Assembly: GCA_964433875.1 (NCBI GenBank)
Contig: CAYSSO010000049.1
Location: 1 to 6,632, forward strand
Reading direction: 5' to 3'
Length of the DNA: 6,632 nucleotides
Source: Athalassotoga sp964433875
GTDB taxonomy: Bacteria; Thermotogota; Thermotogae; Mesoaciditogales; Mesoaciditogaceae
This document shows, one piece after another, positions 1 through 5,656 of this stretch. The position numbers and the translations under genes are program-made. The notes under the pieces were generated by a model. The model was not told where the DNA came from, searched no databases, and worked only from the letters and a program-made list of their open reading frames with translations. The first letter of the stretch is position 1; each line of letters starts with the position of its first letter.

Positions 1-1
1 A

Positions 2-430
2 GGAATCTTTATATTCAAAGTATCAGTTATGAAGAAGGCATTCAAAGAATTTTTGCCGGATATGTATAAATTGTTTTTCGAATCAAAGAAAGAAATCAAA
101 GAGATTTACAAATTGACAGAATCAATTTCAATAGATTATGGCATAATGGAAAAGGCAAACAATATCTTCATGATCCCCGGAAATTTTGGATGGAGTGATG
201 TTGGCAGTTGGGATGCATTGTATGATCTCGTCGAAAAAGACAAAGATGGAAATTTTTCAGATGCGAAACAAGTAATTTTTAGAGACGCCAAAAATTGTGG
301 CATCTTTGCAGAGGGTAAAACTGTTGCGATATCCCATCTTGAAGATATAATAGTTGTGGTGGATGGAGACAAAATTTTGATAACCAAGCGCGGCACAACT
401 CAAGATGTGAAGAATATAAGATTCAACTGA
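2..430 (+). CDS. manC: Mannose-1-phosphate guanylyltransferase, C-terminal part (5' end outside window)
   Basis: C-terminal part of a GDP-mannose pyrophosphorylase, which makes GDP-mannose from mannose-1-phosphate and GTP in the cytoplasm. The reading frame is open to the window edge: nine codons before the first ATG (position 29) read GIFIFKVSV, the usual 'N-x-G-x-F-x-[WF]' strand of the family, so that ATG is internal. Family marks, numbered from that ATG: SIDYGIMEKA (34-43), GWSDVGSW (54-61, the sugar-phosphate and metal region), then the short beta-rich tail with NCGIFAEGKTVAISHLEDIIV-type strands and a QDVK ending. It stops soon after this tail, so it has no fused phosphomannose isomerase cupin domain and belongs to the short monofunctional type. 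A hexapeptide-repeat transferase follows 22-39 bases downstream on the same strand, probably in one operon. The family is clear. The exact sugar is inferred from it. Confidence 0.88.
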   Translation, partial: GIFIFKVSVMKKAFKEFLPDMYKLFFESKKEIKEIYKLTESISIDYGIMEKANNIFMIPGNFGWSDVGSWDALYDLVEKDKDGNFSDAKQVIFRDAKNCGIFAEGKTVAISHLEDIIVVVDGDKILITKRGTTQDVKNIRFN

Positions 431-440
431 TGAGAATTAT

Positions 441-455
441 AAAGGAACTGAAATG
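441..455 (+). promoter_or_regulatory. Ribosome binding site and ATG that point to an earlier start of the hexapeptide gene
   Basis: AAAGGAA at 441-447 lies five bases before an ATG at 453-455, much better than what precedes the GTG at 470. As the bases stand, this ATG opens only an eight-codon ORF (MIWGKMWA, stop at 477-479) that overlaps the GTG. It is either the true start of the downstream gene hidden by a missing base in the G run, or a tiny coupling ORF. Confidence 0.55.
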
Positions 456-469
456 ATCTGGGGGAAAAT

Positions 470-1009
470 GTGGGCATAAGCAAATTTGCGAAAATAGATC
501 CATCTGTCAGAATAGGTCAAAATGCAGTCATAGAAGACGGGGTTGAGATAGAAAAAGATGTTGAAATCGGACATAATGTCGTAATTCACACCGGAACTAA
601 AATTGGTGAAGGTGCATTGATTTCTGACAATGTTATCATTGGAAAAAATAATGGGAAGGTTATAGTTGGTAAAGGTGCATCGATAGGAGCAAATTGCATT
701 ATTTACACCGGTACCATTTTAGAAGACGAAGCCACAATTGGAGATTTCGTCTCGATCGGAGAAAATTCTAAAATAGGAAGTTTTTCGAAGATCGAAGGGA
801 AGGTAACGGCAGAAAGCAATGTTGTAGTGGGCGATCATTCAAGAATAGAAAGCGATTCTTACGTATGTAAAGATTGCAGGATCGGGAATTATGTGATTGT
901 CGGAATGAAAAGTCTTGTGCTCGCCGGCATTAAAATATCAGACGGTAAAGTTATAAATCCAAAATCGACTATTTCCGGTGATTCAAAAATTCGTTTACAT
1001 CTTTTATAA
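470..1009 (+). CDS. Left-handed beta-helix hexapeptide-repeat transferase; start probably at 453 with a frame error
   Basis: About 179 residues made almost wholly of [LIV]-G-x-x-x-x hexads (around 19 turns, for example IGQNAV, IGHNVV, IGEGAL, IGANCI, IGDFVS, IGENSK), the fold of LpxA/LpxD/NeuD-type acyl- and acetyltransferases. One short loop breaks the helix (KNNGK, near residues 59-63). I see no clear catalytic histidine signature such as LpxA's and no C-terminal helical extension, so the acyl donor and acceptor cannot be named. Its place after a GDP-mannose synthesis gene suggests sugar-nucleotide or glycan modification. The in-frame start is GTG at 470 with only a G run before it. A better SD (AAAGGAA, 441-447) serves an ATG at 453 in another frame. 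One extra G in the five-G run (460-464) would join them and give MIWGENVGISKF, adding a well-formed hexad (WGENVG). The last 41 bases overlap the opposing HAD gene. Confidence 0.82.
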   Translation: MGISKFAKIDPSVRIGQNAVIEDGVEIEKDVEIGHNVVIHTGTKIGEGALISDNVIIGKNNGKVIVGKGASIGANCIIYTGTILEDEATIGDFVSIGENSKIGSFSKIEGKVTAESNVVVGDHSRIESDSYVCKDCRIGNYVIVGMKSLVLAGIKISDGKVINPKSTISGDSKIRLHLL

Positions 1010-1601
1010 TCTTTGCATCAAGATCTAATTCTTTGATGATTTTTTCTGGATCGCGCAAACCGCTTCTGACAAGATAAAGATCGATTATTTTATCTGCGTT
1101 TGATATTTCGGCCATTTTTAAATCGGTTTCTGAATCTCCGATGATCTTTATTCTGTTGTCCAAATCTTTTATATTTTCATAAAGCCAATTTTTCTTCGTA
1201 TCCATGCCTTTTGGCTCTAATACAACACATCTTCCTTCAAATAATCGAGAGAGATTAAGCATTTGAATTTGCCAGTAAAAATTCTCTTTGCTTTTTCTCA
1301 TAGTAAGTATTATATAATTTTCTTTGATATCTTTTAGTCTTTCTATGTTTACTATCAATTTATCGAGAGAAAGGTACATTTTGTTTTCAAGATTCTGGCT
1401 TTTGAAATTTTTGTAATTTTCAAAATCTTTCTGTGTAAAAGATACATTTAAATCTTTGAGGATCAAACGCTCATCGTTGTACTTCCATTTCAGTAATTTA
1501 AAAGACTCGATTTCGATGTTGATTTTCCAAAATCCTATGAATATTCTATGATATCTCTCCCAAACATCTGCGAGCGTTCCGTCAAAGTCAAATATTATCA
1601 T
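969..1601 (-). CDS. HAD-superfamily phosphatase
   Basis: A complete 210-residue haloacid dehalogenase-type hydrolase, probably a cytoplasmic phosphatase acting on a small phosphorylated metabolite. All four HAD motifs are present: I, DFDGT with nucleophile D5 and acid D7; II, the Thr in YIILTMR (T100); III, a Lys in KGMDTKKNW (about 131-137); IV, GDSETD (D156, D160) for Mg2+. The stretch between motifs I and II (about 15-85) is a helical cap of the C1 type. The start codon lies inside the end of the ATP-grasp gene (14-base overlap), with only a weak SD (GAAGAAG), so translation is likely coupled. Its 3' end overlaps the opposing hexapeptide gene by 41 bases. The overlapped codons still read as a normal HAD tail (IIKDVNEFL). 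The substrate is unknown. Pairing with an ATP-grasp enzyme beside sugar-nucleotide genes suggests a phosphorylated sugar or an intermediate of the ligase product. Confidence 0.85.
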   Translation of the reverse strand: MIIFDFDGTLADVWERYHRIFIGFWKINIEIESFKLLKWKYNDERLILKDLNVSFTQKDFENYKNFKSQNLENKMYLSLDKLIVNIERLKDIKENYIILTMRKSKENFYWQIQMLNLSRLFEGRCVVLEPKGMDTKKNWLYENIKDLDNRIKIIGDSETDLKMAEISNADKIIDLYLVRSGLRDPEKIIKELDLDAKIIKDVNEFLNHRK

Positions 1602-2609
1602 GTGCTTCTTCGAATATCTCTTCGAAATACCTGTACATTATTCTTGGCTTTTTGTCCGGAATACACTCTTTTTGATCAATTCTGTCTCCCAGCAATAACT
1701 TAACGGTTATCAAAGGAATGTTAAGACCGGACGCGACACTTAATGGAAGACCGCCGGAGGCAAAACGTAAATTAACATCTGTAAAGATGATTTCATTGTT
1801 CTTGGTTTTGAAAAATTGAAAGTGGGCTGGCCCTTTAACTTTAAAATGGTTGACTATTTCCTTCAAATAAGAACCTACATCTATTTCATAATTGTTTTCG
1901 GTTATAATCGCGGCGCCACCGAGCATTTTTATTCTTATTCTTTGATTGTAACCGAGTAAATTCCCAGTCCGATCGCAAATTGTGTCGACTGTGTATTCAG
2001 TCCCCTTTAGATATTCCAAAAACAATCCTTTCTCTTTTTTCAGAATTTCAAATTCTGCCCTTGTATCGACCGTCATGGTTCCCTTGCTTCCGCTTCCGCT
2101 TTCAGGCTTGAAAAACAGAGGGAATTCTTTATCTGAAGGAGAAACCTCATTTGAGTAGATTTTTGGCGCTCTTATCCCTATTTTGTTTAACGATTCATAC
2201 AATGCCCTTTTGTTATCGAGGGCCAAAAAACTCTCGTATGGAGAAACGATAAATTTAGCATCTGTCGAATGCCTTATTCTGTCTTCGAATTTAGATACAA
2301 CTCTTATTTCTTTTGAGTGAAGGGGAAAGTAGATGTCTATCTTTTCTTTTTCCAAAAGATTTATAAGGGTATCAATAAATAATTCTTCATTTGAAGCACC
2401 AGGTACGATAAAGAATTTGTCAACGAAAAATTTAGTTGGATTTTTCGGCTCGGCATCGAAGCCATATATTTCAAAATCAGCATAATCACTTTTTTTGAAC
2501 ANNNNNNNNNNNNNNNNNNNNNNNNNNNNNNNNNNNNNNNNNNNNNNNNNNNNNNNNATAAACCTGTTAGGCCGCCACATGATCCAAGCAAAATACGAAT
2601 TTTTGACAT
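1588..2609 (-). CDS. ATP-grasp ligase, carbamoyl-phosphate-synthase-like (interrupted by assembly gap)
   Basis: ATP-grasp enzyme of the carbamoyl-phosphate-synthase-like type, which joins a carboxylate to an amine or other nucleophile through an acyl phosphate. In order: a pre-ATP-grasp domain opening with a Gly-rich loop (LLGSCGGLTG) and, after the gap, IYGFDAEPKNP and KFFIVP; the ATP-binding lysine and loop FFKPESGSGSKG (about 2112-2077); EYLKGTEYTVD (about 2019-1987); and the metal end FTDVNLRFASGG (about 1785-1750). The usual E-x-N-P-R is D-V-N-L-R here. Frames on the two sides of the N run differ, so the true N-terminus is MSKIRILLGSCGG and not the in-frame ATG at 2580. Of two close ATGs (2615, 2609), the second has ideal spacing (7) from AAAGGGAG. 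An extended -10 promoter lies upstream. The HAD gene overlaps its end by 14 bases. The substrate is unknown. Confidence 0.85.
2502..2557. other. Assembly gap (56 N) inside the ATP-grasp gene
   Basis: A run of 56 undetermined bases. The left side reads the N-terminal Gly-rich loop in one frame and the right side continues the domain in another, so the real gap must be a multiple of three and 56 is not. By comparison with the usual loop-to-helix distance in this domain, the real gap is probably nearer a dozen bases. The length is inferred. Confidence 0.9.
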
Positions 2610-2616
2610 TTGCATT

Positions 2617-2623
2617 CTCCCTT
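2617..2623 (-). promoter_or_regulatory. Shine-Dalgarno of the ATP-grasp gene
   Basis: On the minus strand AAGGGAG is followed after seven bases (AATGCAA) by the ATG at 2609-2607. The first ATG (2615) is only one base away, too close for normal initiation, so the second ATG is preferred. Confidence 0.6.
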
Positions 2624-2643
2624 TTAAAGTCGGATTCGTGTTG

Positions 2644-2652
2644 ATTATATCA
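2644..2652 (-). promoter_or_regulatory. Extended -10 promoter for the ATP-grasp/HAD unit
   Basis: Minus strand reads TGATATAAT, a perfect TGnTATAAT extended -10. No good -35 is seen 16-18 bases upstream, which extended -10 promoters do not need. The predicted transcript start near 2637 gives a leader of about 25 bases with the SD inside it. Confidence 0.65.
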
Positions 2653-2675
2653 TATTTTGTTTTGTCATTTTTGTA

Positions 2676-2705
2676 TTGACAAAGTAGACTAAAAAGGTAT
2701 AGAAT
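2676..2705 (+). promoter_or_regulatory. Sigma-70-type promoter for the small ORF and possibly wrbA
   Basis: Perfect -35 TTGACA (2676-2681), followed by either TATAGA (2698-2703, 16-base spacer) or TAGAAT (2700-2705, 18-base spacer) as -10. The predicted start is near 2711. It is the strongest promoter-like sequence in the window and faces away from the ATP-grasp promoter about 25 bases to the left. I find no separate good promoter between here and wrbA. Confidence 0.7.
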
Positions 2706-2742
2706 AGAATCAAAGAGCAGTTGAAAGCGGAGGAGGACGAAG

Positions 2743-2856
2743 ATGAAGAAAAATAATATCGATGAATTGGCAGAAAAGGCGTCAAAGAAAGAAATTGCTG
2801 AAAGGGTTATGATAGAAAATCTTATAAAAGTTACGATATACGGATCAAGGCTATGA
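2743..2856 (+). CDS. Small 37-residue protein or leader peptide upstream of wrbA
   Basis: Short ORF MKKNNIDELAEKASKKEIAE... ending ...IYGSRL. It has a near-ideal SD (GGAGGAGG, about 2729-2736) a few bases before the ATG, and a TTGACA promoter upstream. I do not recognise the product. The first two thirds are rich in Lys, Glu and Ala and look like an amphipathic helix (six Lys, two Arg, five Glu, one Asp). The end is more beta-like (LIKVTIYG). There is no signal peptide, Cys or membrane segment. The final base of its TGA is the first base of a 12-bp hairpin, and wrbA begins 55 bases later. It is either a stand-alone small protein, a translated leader controlling wrbA, or part of a small regulatory RNA. 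The signals around it argue against chance, but a remnant of a longer gene cannot be excluded. Confidence 0.6.
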   Translation: MKKNNIDELAEKASKKEIAERVMIENLIKVTIYGSRL

Positions 2857-2884
2857 CAAAGCAGGGCAAAAAGCCCTGCTTTGT
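2856..2884 (+). terminator. Perfect 12-bp hairpin between the small ORF and wrbA (terminator or attenuator)
   Basis: ACAAAGCAGGGC (2856-2867), loop AAAAA, then GCCCTGCTTTGT (2873-2884), with no mismatch. The tail (TAATTCTAAAAAG) is poor in T, and the T-rich part lies in the stem, so termination may be partial. The location, 27 bases before the wrbA ATG with no promoter seen between them, suits an attenuator with read-through. Confidence 0.75.
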
Positions 2885-2911
2885 TAATTCTAAAAAGAAA
2901 GGTGAATTGAG

Positions 2912-3526
2912 ATGAAAACTGTAAAAGTAAATATCATTTTCCACAGTATTTATGGTCATATTTATCAACTTGCGCTCGCAGAGGCAGAAGGCGCAAGGGA
3001 AATCGATGGCGTCGAGGTGGGAATTTATCAGGTCGAAGAACTTTTACCGCCCAATATCATAGAGGCAATGCACGCAACGGAGGCAAAGAAAGCCTTTGCA
3101 CATGTTCCGGTGGCGACTCTCGATAATTTATCCGAAGCGGACGGCATTATCTTTGGCACTCCGACAAGGTTTGGAATGATGAGCGCCCAGATGAAAGAGT
3201 TCATCGATTCGACAGGGCCTTTGTTTGCAAAGGGTGCGCTTGTCGGCAAGGTTGGAAGTGTTTTTACTTCCACGCAGACCCAGCATGGCGGTCAGGAATC
3301 AACCATTTTGAACTTTCACACTGTGCTTTTGCACCATGGAATGATAGTCGTCGGCGTCCCTTACACAATACCTGAATTGAGTTATATGGATGACGTATCG
3401 GGCGGCACTCCTTACGGCGCTTCTACGATAACCGGAACGAACAGAAAGATAAGCGAGGTTGAACTCAAGATCGCACGTACACAAGGTAGGAGAGTTGCGG
3501 AGATTACCAAAAAATTGTTTGGATGA
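2912..3526 (+). CDS. wrbA: NAD(P)H:quinone oxidoreductase, WrbA type
   Basis: Flavodoxin-like FMN enzyme that reduces quinones by two electrons with NAD(P)H, avoiding semiquinones. It is cytoplasmic and usually tetrameric. At 204 residues it is close to the usual length of about 200. Visible marks: FMN phosphate loop FHSIYGH (10-16), FGTPTRFG (81-88), the TGPLFAKGALVGKVGSVFTS strand region, GGQES (126-130), HHGM (141-144), and the WrbA-specific insert ending SGGTPYGAST (163-172). The start is clear, with AAAGGTGA seven to eight bases upstream. It probably shares the promoter of the small ORF, with the hairpin in between. It ends at a hairpin terminator shared with the opposing quinone operon. 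The neighbouring MenA-like and NDH-2 genes support a real quinone substrate in this cell. Confidence 0.95.
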   Translation: MKTVKVNIIFHSIYGHIYQLALAEAEGAREIDGVEVGIYQVEELLPPNIIEAMHATEAKKAFAHVPVATLDNLSEADGIIFGTPTRFGMMSAQMKEFIDSTGPLFAKGALVGKVGSVFTSTQTQHGGQESTILNFHTVLLHHGMIVVGVPYTIPELSYMDDVSGGTPYGASTITGTNRKISEVELKIARTQGRRVAEITKKLFG

Positions 3527-3543
3527 GATGAGTTCGAACAAAT

Positions 3544-3566
3544 AAGGAGGGGTTGACCCTCCTTTT
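3544..3566 (+). terminator. Intrinsic terminator of wrbA, also serving the opposing NDH-2 operon
   Basis: AAGGAGGG (3544-3551), loop GTTGA, CCCTCCTT (3557-3564), then TTTTATAAT: an 8-bp stem with a T tail on the plus strand. On the minus strand the hairpin directly follows the NDH-2 stop codon (3567-3565), with a weaker tail (ATTTGTT), so it probably ends both convergent transcripts. Confidence 0.8.
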
Positions 3567-4761
3567 ATAATATCTGATCTTTGATGTACTTCCACATAAG
3601 CCCGAATCCACCTGTATGTAGCATATGTTGCATGTTGACAAGATGCTTTATGATTATGGCCCTGTACCCGGCAAAGGTGCCAATTGATTTTACGTTCACA
3701 ACGCCGTACTTTCTTCCTATGTAGACTATGTTACCGTGAAGGTTCAAATTGAGAGGCTTTTTCTCTTTTCCATTTATCGCGGCGAAGATATTGTGAGCCG
3801 CTATTTCTGCAGATTGCATCGCGGATTCAACAAGACCTGGCATAGGCTTATTCGATTTGTCAACGTAAGAGGCTATATCGCCTATCGCATACACGTGCGG
3901 ATCGGATGTTTCCATGAATTCGTTGACGATTATCCTTCCTCTTTTGTCTTTTTGCAAGTCTAACAGATTGCTGAATGAGTTCGCCTGCACTCCGCCTGAC
4001 CAGATAAGCGTTTTTGTGGGGATAAATTCTCCCGATTTCAAAGTCAGACCGTCGGTTGTCACATTGACTATCATCGAATTGGTCTTTATTTCAACTCCGT
4101 GATCGTTCATATATTTTATGGCTTGATTTACAACCTCTTCTTTTTCTATGTTCGGGAGGATTCTTGGCAATGCCTCGACTATCATTAATTTCACGGATTT
4201 TCTCATTATGCCATTTTCTTTGCACAACTTTTCTACCCATTCCATTATTTCTCCCATAAGTTCGACGCCCGTAAAGCCTCCTCCGCCGACGACGATGGTA
4301 AGCATCTTTTGCCTCTCGGATGGATCCGGAATATTCTTTACATCTTTGAAGATCTGCTTTATGCGGGAATTTATCTTTACAGCGTCTTCCAATGTCCAGA
4401 AGGAGAGTGCATTTTCTTTCATTCCCGGTATTCCAAAAAAATTAGGATCGCTCCCGGCAGCCACAACTAAAAAATCGTAATCGTAGGATTTGTCGCCGGC
4501 AAAGACTTTATGGCCTTTAAGATCCACTTTGTCGACCGCTACTTTCTCGATTTTGACGCTTGACGGAAGAACTTTTGAGAGCGGTATTTTTATGGCCTCT
4601 GTCGGGATTCTTTCGCACGCGAATTTATGCAATTCTGTTCTGAAGGTTTGATCGCCTTCCTTTTCGAAAAGCGTTATGTCTATCTTTTTAGACATTTTAT
4701 GAAGTTTTTGAACGAATTCAACCCCTCCAAATCCTCCACCAACAACTATTACTTTTGGCAT
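3565..4761 (-). CDS. ndh: Type II NADH dehydrogenase (NDH-2), FAD-dependent
   Basis: Single-subunit, non-proton-pumping NADH:quinone oxidoreductase at the inner face of the membrane, 398 residues, normal for the family. Two Rossmann folds are visible: FAD site VVGGGFGG (6-13) and NAD site VVGGGGFTGVELMGE (157-171). Also seen are FLVVAAGS (97-104), LIWSGGV (252-258) in place of the common W-T-A-G-V, and the FAD-contacting YAIGDIA (291-297). The quinone-side motif, often AQxAxQ, reads ESAMQSA (312-318), so only part of it is kept. The C-terminal 35 residues (YRAIIIKHLVNMQHMLH onward) are aromatic and basic and could be the amphipathic membrane anchor. It is the last gene of the three-gene operon, 13 bases after the prenyltransferase, with a strong SD (AGGAGGTG) and a terminator right after the stop. 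Given the altered quinone motif, another FAD/NAD(P) oxidoreductase of this superfamily remains possible. Confidence 0.85.
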   Translation of the reverse strand: MPKVIVVGGGFGGVEFVQKLHKMSKKIDITLFEKEGDQTFRTELHKFACERIPTEAIKIPLSKVLPSSVKIEKVAVDKVDLKGHKVFAGDKSYDYDFLVVAAGSDPNFFGIPGMKENALSFWTLEDAVKINSRIKQIFKDVKNIPDPSERQKMLTIVVGGGGFTGVELMGEIMEWVEKLCKENGIMRKSVKLMIVEALPRILPNIEKEEVVNQAIKYMNDHGVEIKTNSMIVNVTTDGLTLKSGEFIPTKTLIWSGGVQANSFSNLLDLQKDKRGRIIVNEFMETSDPHVYAIGDIASYVDKSNKPMPGLVESAMQSAEIAAHNIFAAINGKEKKPLNLNLHGNIVYIGRKYGVVNVKSIGTFAGYRAIIIKHLVNMQHMLHTGGFGLMWKYIKDQIL

Positions 4762-4764
4762 TGC

Positions 4765-4772
4765 ACACCTCC
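4765..4772 (-). promoter_or_regulatory. Strong Shine-Dalgarno of ndh
   Basis: Minus strand AGGAGGTG lies three bases before the ATG at 4761 (its GGAGG core is six away), inside the 13-base gap after the prenyltransferase stop. It fixes the ndh start and implies independent, strong translation of the last gene of the operon. Confidence 0.75.
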
Positions 4773-4774
4773 TA

Positions 4775-5656
4775 TTAGATCAGACCGAGTAATATTCCTA
4801 TTCCAAAGATCAACATCGCATTCGAACTTTCGACATCTATGTTCATTATTTCTTTACCACTTATTTTACCATACGATTTTGAGAAAAGTTTCACTATAAT
4901 TCTTACATACAAAGGCAAAGACGCCAAAGAGATCAGCGACCACAATGATATATCTTTTAAATAAATAGCGTAAAATGTCAGTACAAACTGCATGAGCGTT
5001 AAGATTAGATAGACTGCAGATCCGGCGACATCTCCAAAGACGAGGGTGAGGGATTTTATTCCAACGACCCTATCATTTTGGGTATCCCTTATCTCATTTG
5101 CCAGCACTATATTTGTAACCGGCAGGCCTATTATCACGGCAAACAAAAGCGCGCTTATAGAAAGCGTTCGGGCCATCAAAAAGTATCCTCCAAAAGTTAT
5201 GAGGATTCCGTATATCAAAAAGATCGACGGCACTGAAAGGCCGTGGTATTTTAAATTCACGGGATCGGCCGTGTAAAAGTACCCTCCGGCAAGTCCCAGG
5301 ATACCGAAGATGAGTATGTACGGAGTCGAGAGTATAACGGTAATTATCCCAAAGAAGATCGCAAGTAAAAAGGTCGTTATCATGACGTATTTTTCTTCTT
5401 TTAGCGTTATTTTGCCATTTATCAAAAGCCTGCTTCCGCTCGATCCGAAGGTTCCGGGCCTGTCTATGCCATGCTTATAATCGAAATAATCATTTGCACT
5501 GTTAGAAGCGAGGTGTATTAAAACCAAAGAGAGGCCACCGAGTATGTAAAGGATCAAGGAAAAGTGGCCTTCTCTTAAAGCCAAAAGTGCGCCTATCGTA
5601 AATGGAATTAAACTTGCGCTTACAACGTAAGGACGTGTTGCCAGAAAGTATTTCAT
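4775..5656 (-). CDS. menA: UbiA-family prenyltransferase, MenA-like
   Basis: Integral membrane prenyltransferase, 293 residues with about eight to nine hydrophobic segments. It is most like MenA, which attaches a polyprenyl chain to 1,4-dihydroxy-2-naphthoate to give demethylmenaquinone. The two Asp-rich Mg2+/diphosphate sites are present: NSANDYFDYKHGID (52-65) and NEIRDTQNDRVVGIKSL (187-203), the second matching MenA's N-x-R-D-x-x-x-D-x-x-x-G pattern. SSGSRLLINGKIT (72-84) matches the MenA loop that precedes a 'G-x-I' turn. The start overlaps the stop of the aldo-keto reductase (ATGA, 5656-5653), showing translational coupling. No other menaquinone gene is in the window, so the aromatic acceptor could be a different quinone head. 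Its neighbour NDH-2 would use the product as electron acceptor. Confidence 0.85.
   Translation of the reverse strand: MKYFLATRPYVVSASLIPFTIGALLALREGHFSLILYILGGLSLVLIHLASNSANDYFDYKHGIDRPGTFGSSGSRLLINGKITLKEEKYVMITTFLLAIFFGIITVILSTPYILIFGILGLAGGYFYTADPVNLKYHGLSVPSIFLIYGILITFGGYFLMARTLSISALLFAVIIGLPVTNIVLANEIRDTQNDRVVGIKSLTLVFGDVAGSAVYLILTLMQFVLTFYAIYLKDISLWSLISLASLPLYVRIIVKLFSKSYGKISGKEIMNIDVESSNAMLIFGIGILLGLI

Noticed and set aside
29..31. Gene start at the ATG at 29
   Set aside because: The frame stays open to the window edge and the preceding codons match the guanylyltransferase family, so this is an internal methionine.
1588..2580. Start of the ATP-grasp gene at the ATG at 2580
   Set aside because: Its first residues (MWRPNRF) lie in a frame that is wrong on that side of the N run. 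The other frame gives the family's Gly-rich N-terminal loop and has an SD and promoter.
2795..2828. Possible internal promoter for wrbA inside the small ORF (TTGCTG with TATAAA)
   Set aside because: The spacing of 22 bases is too long and the -35 match is poor.
3299..3595. 98-codon minus-strand ORF
   Set aside because: It overlaps wrbA in antisense, the terminator and the end of ndh, and has no family features.
4148..4480. 110-codon plus-strand ORF
   Set aside because: It lies wholly inside ndh on the opposite strand, and its low-complexity Pro/Thr/Ser composition is typical of an antisense shadow.
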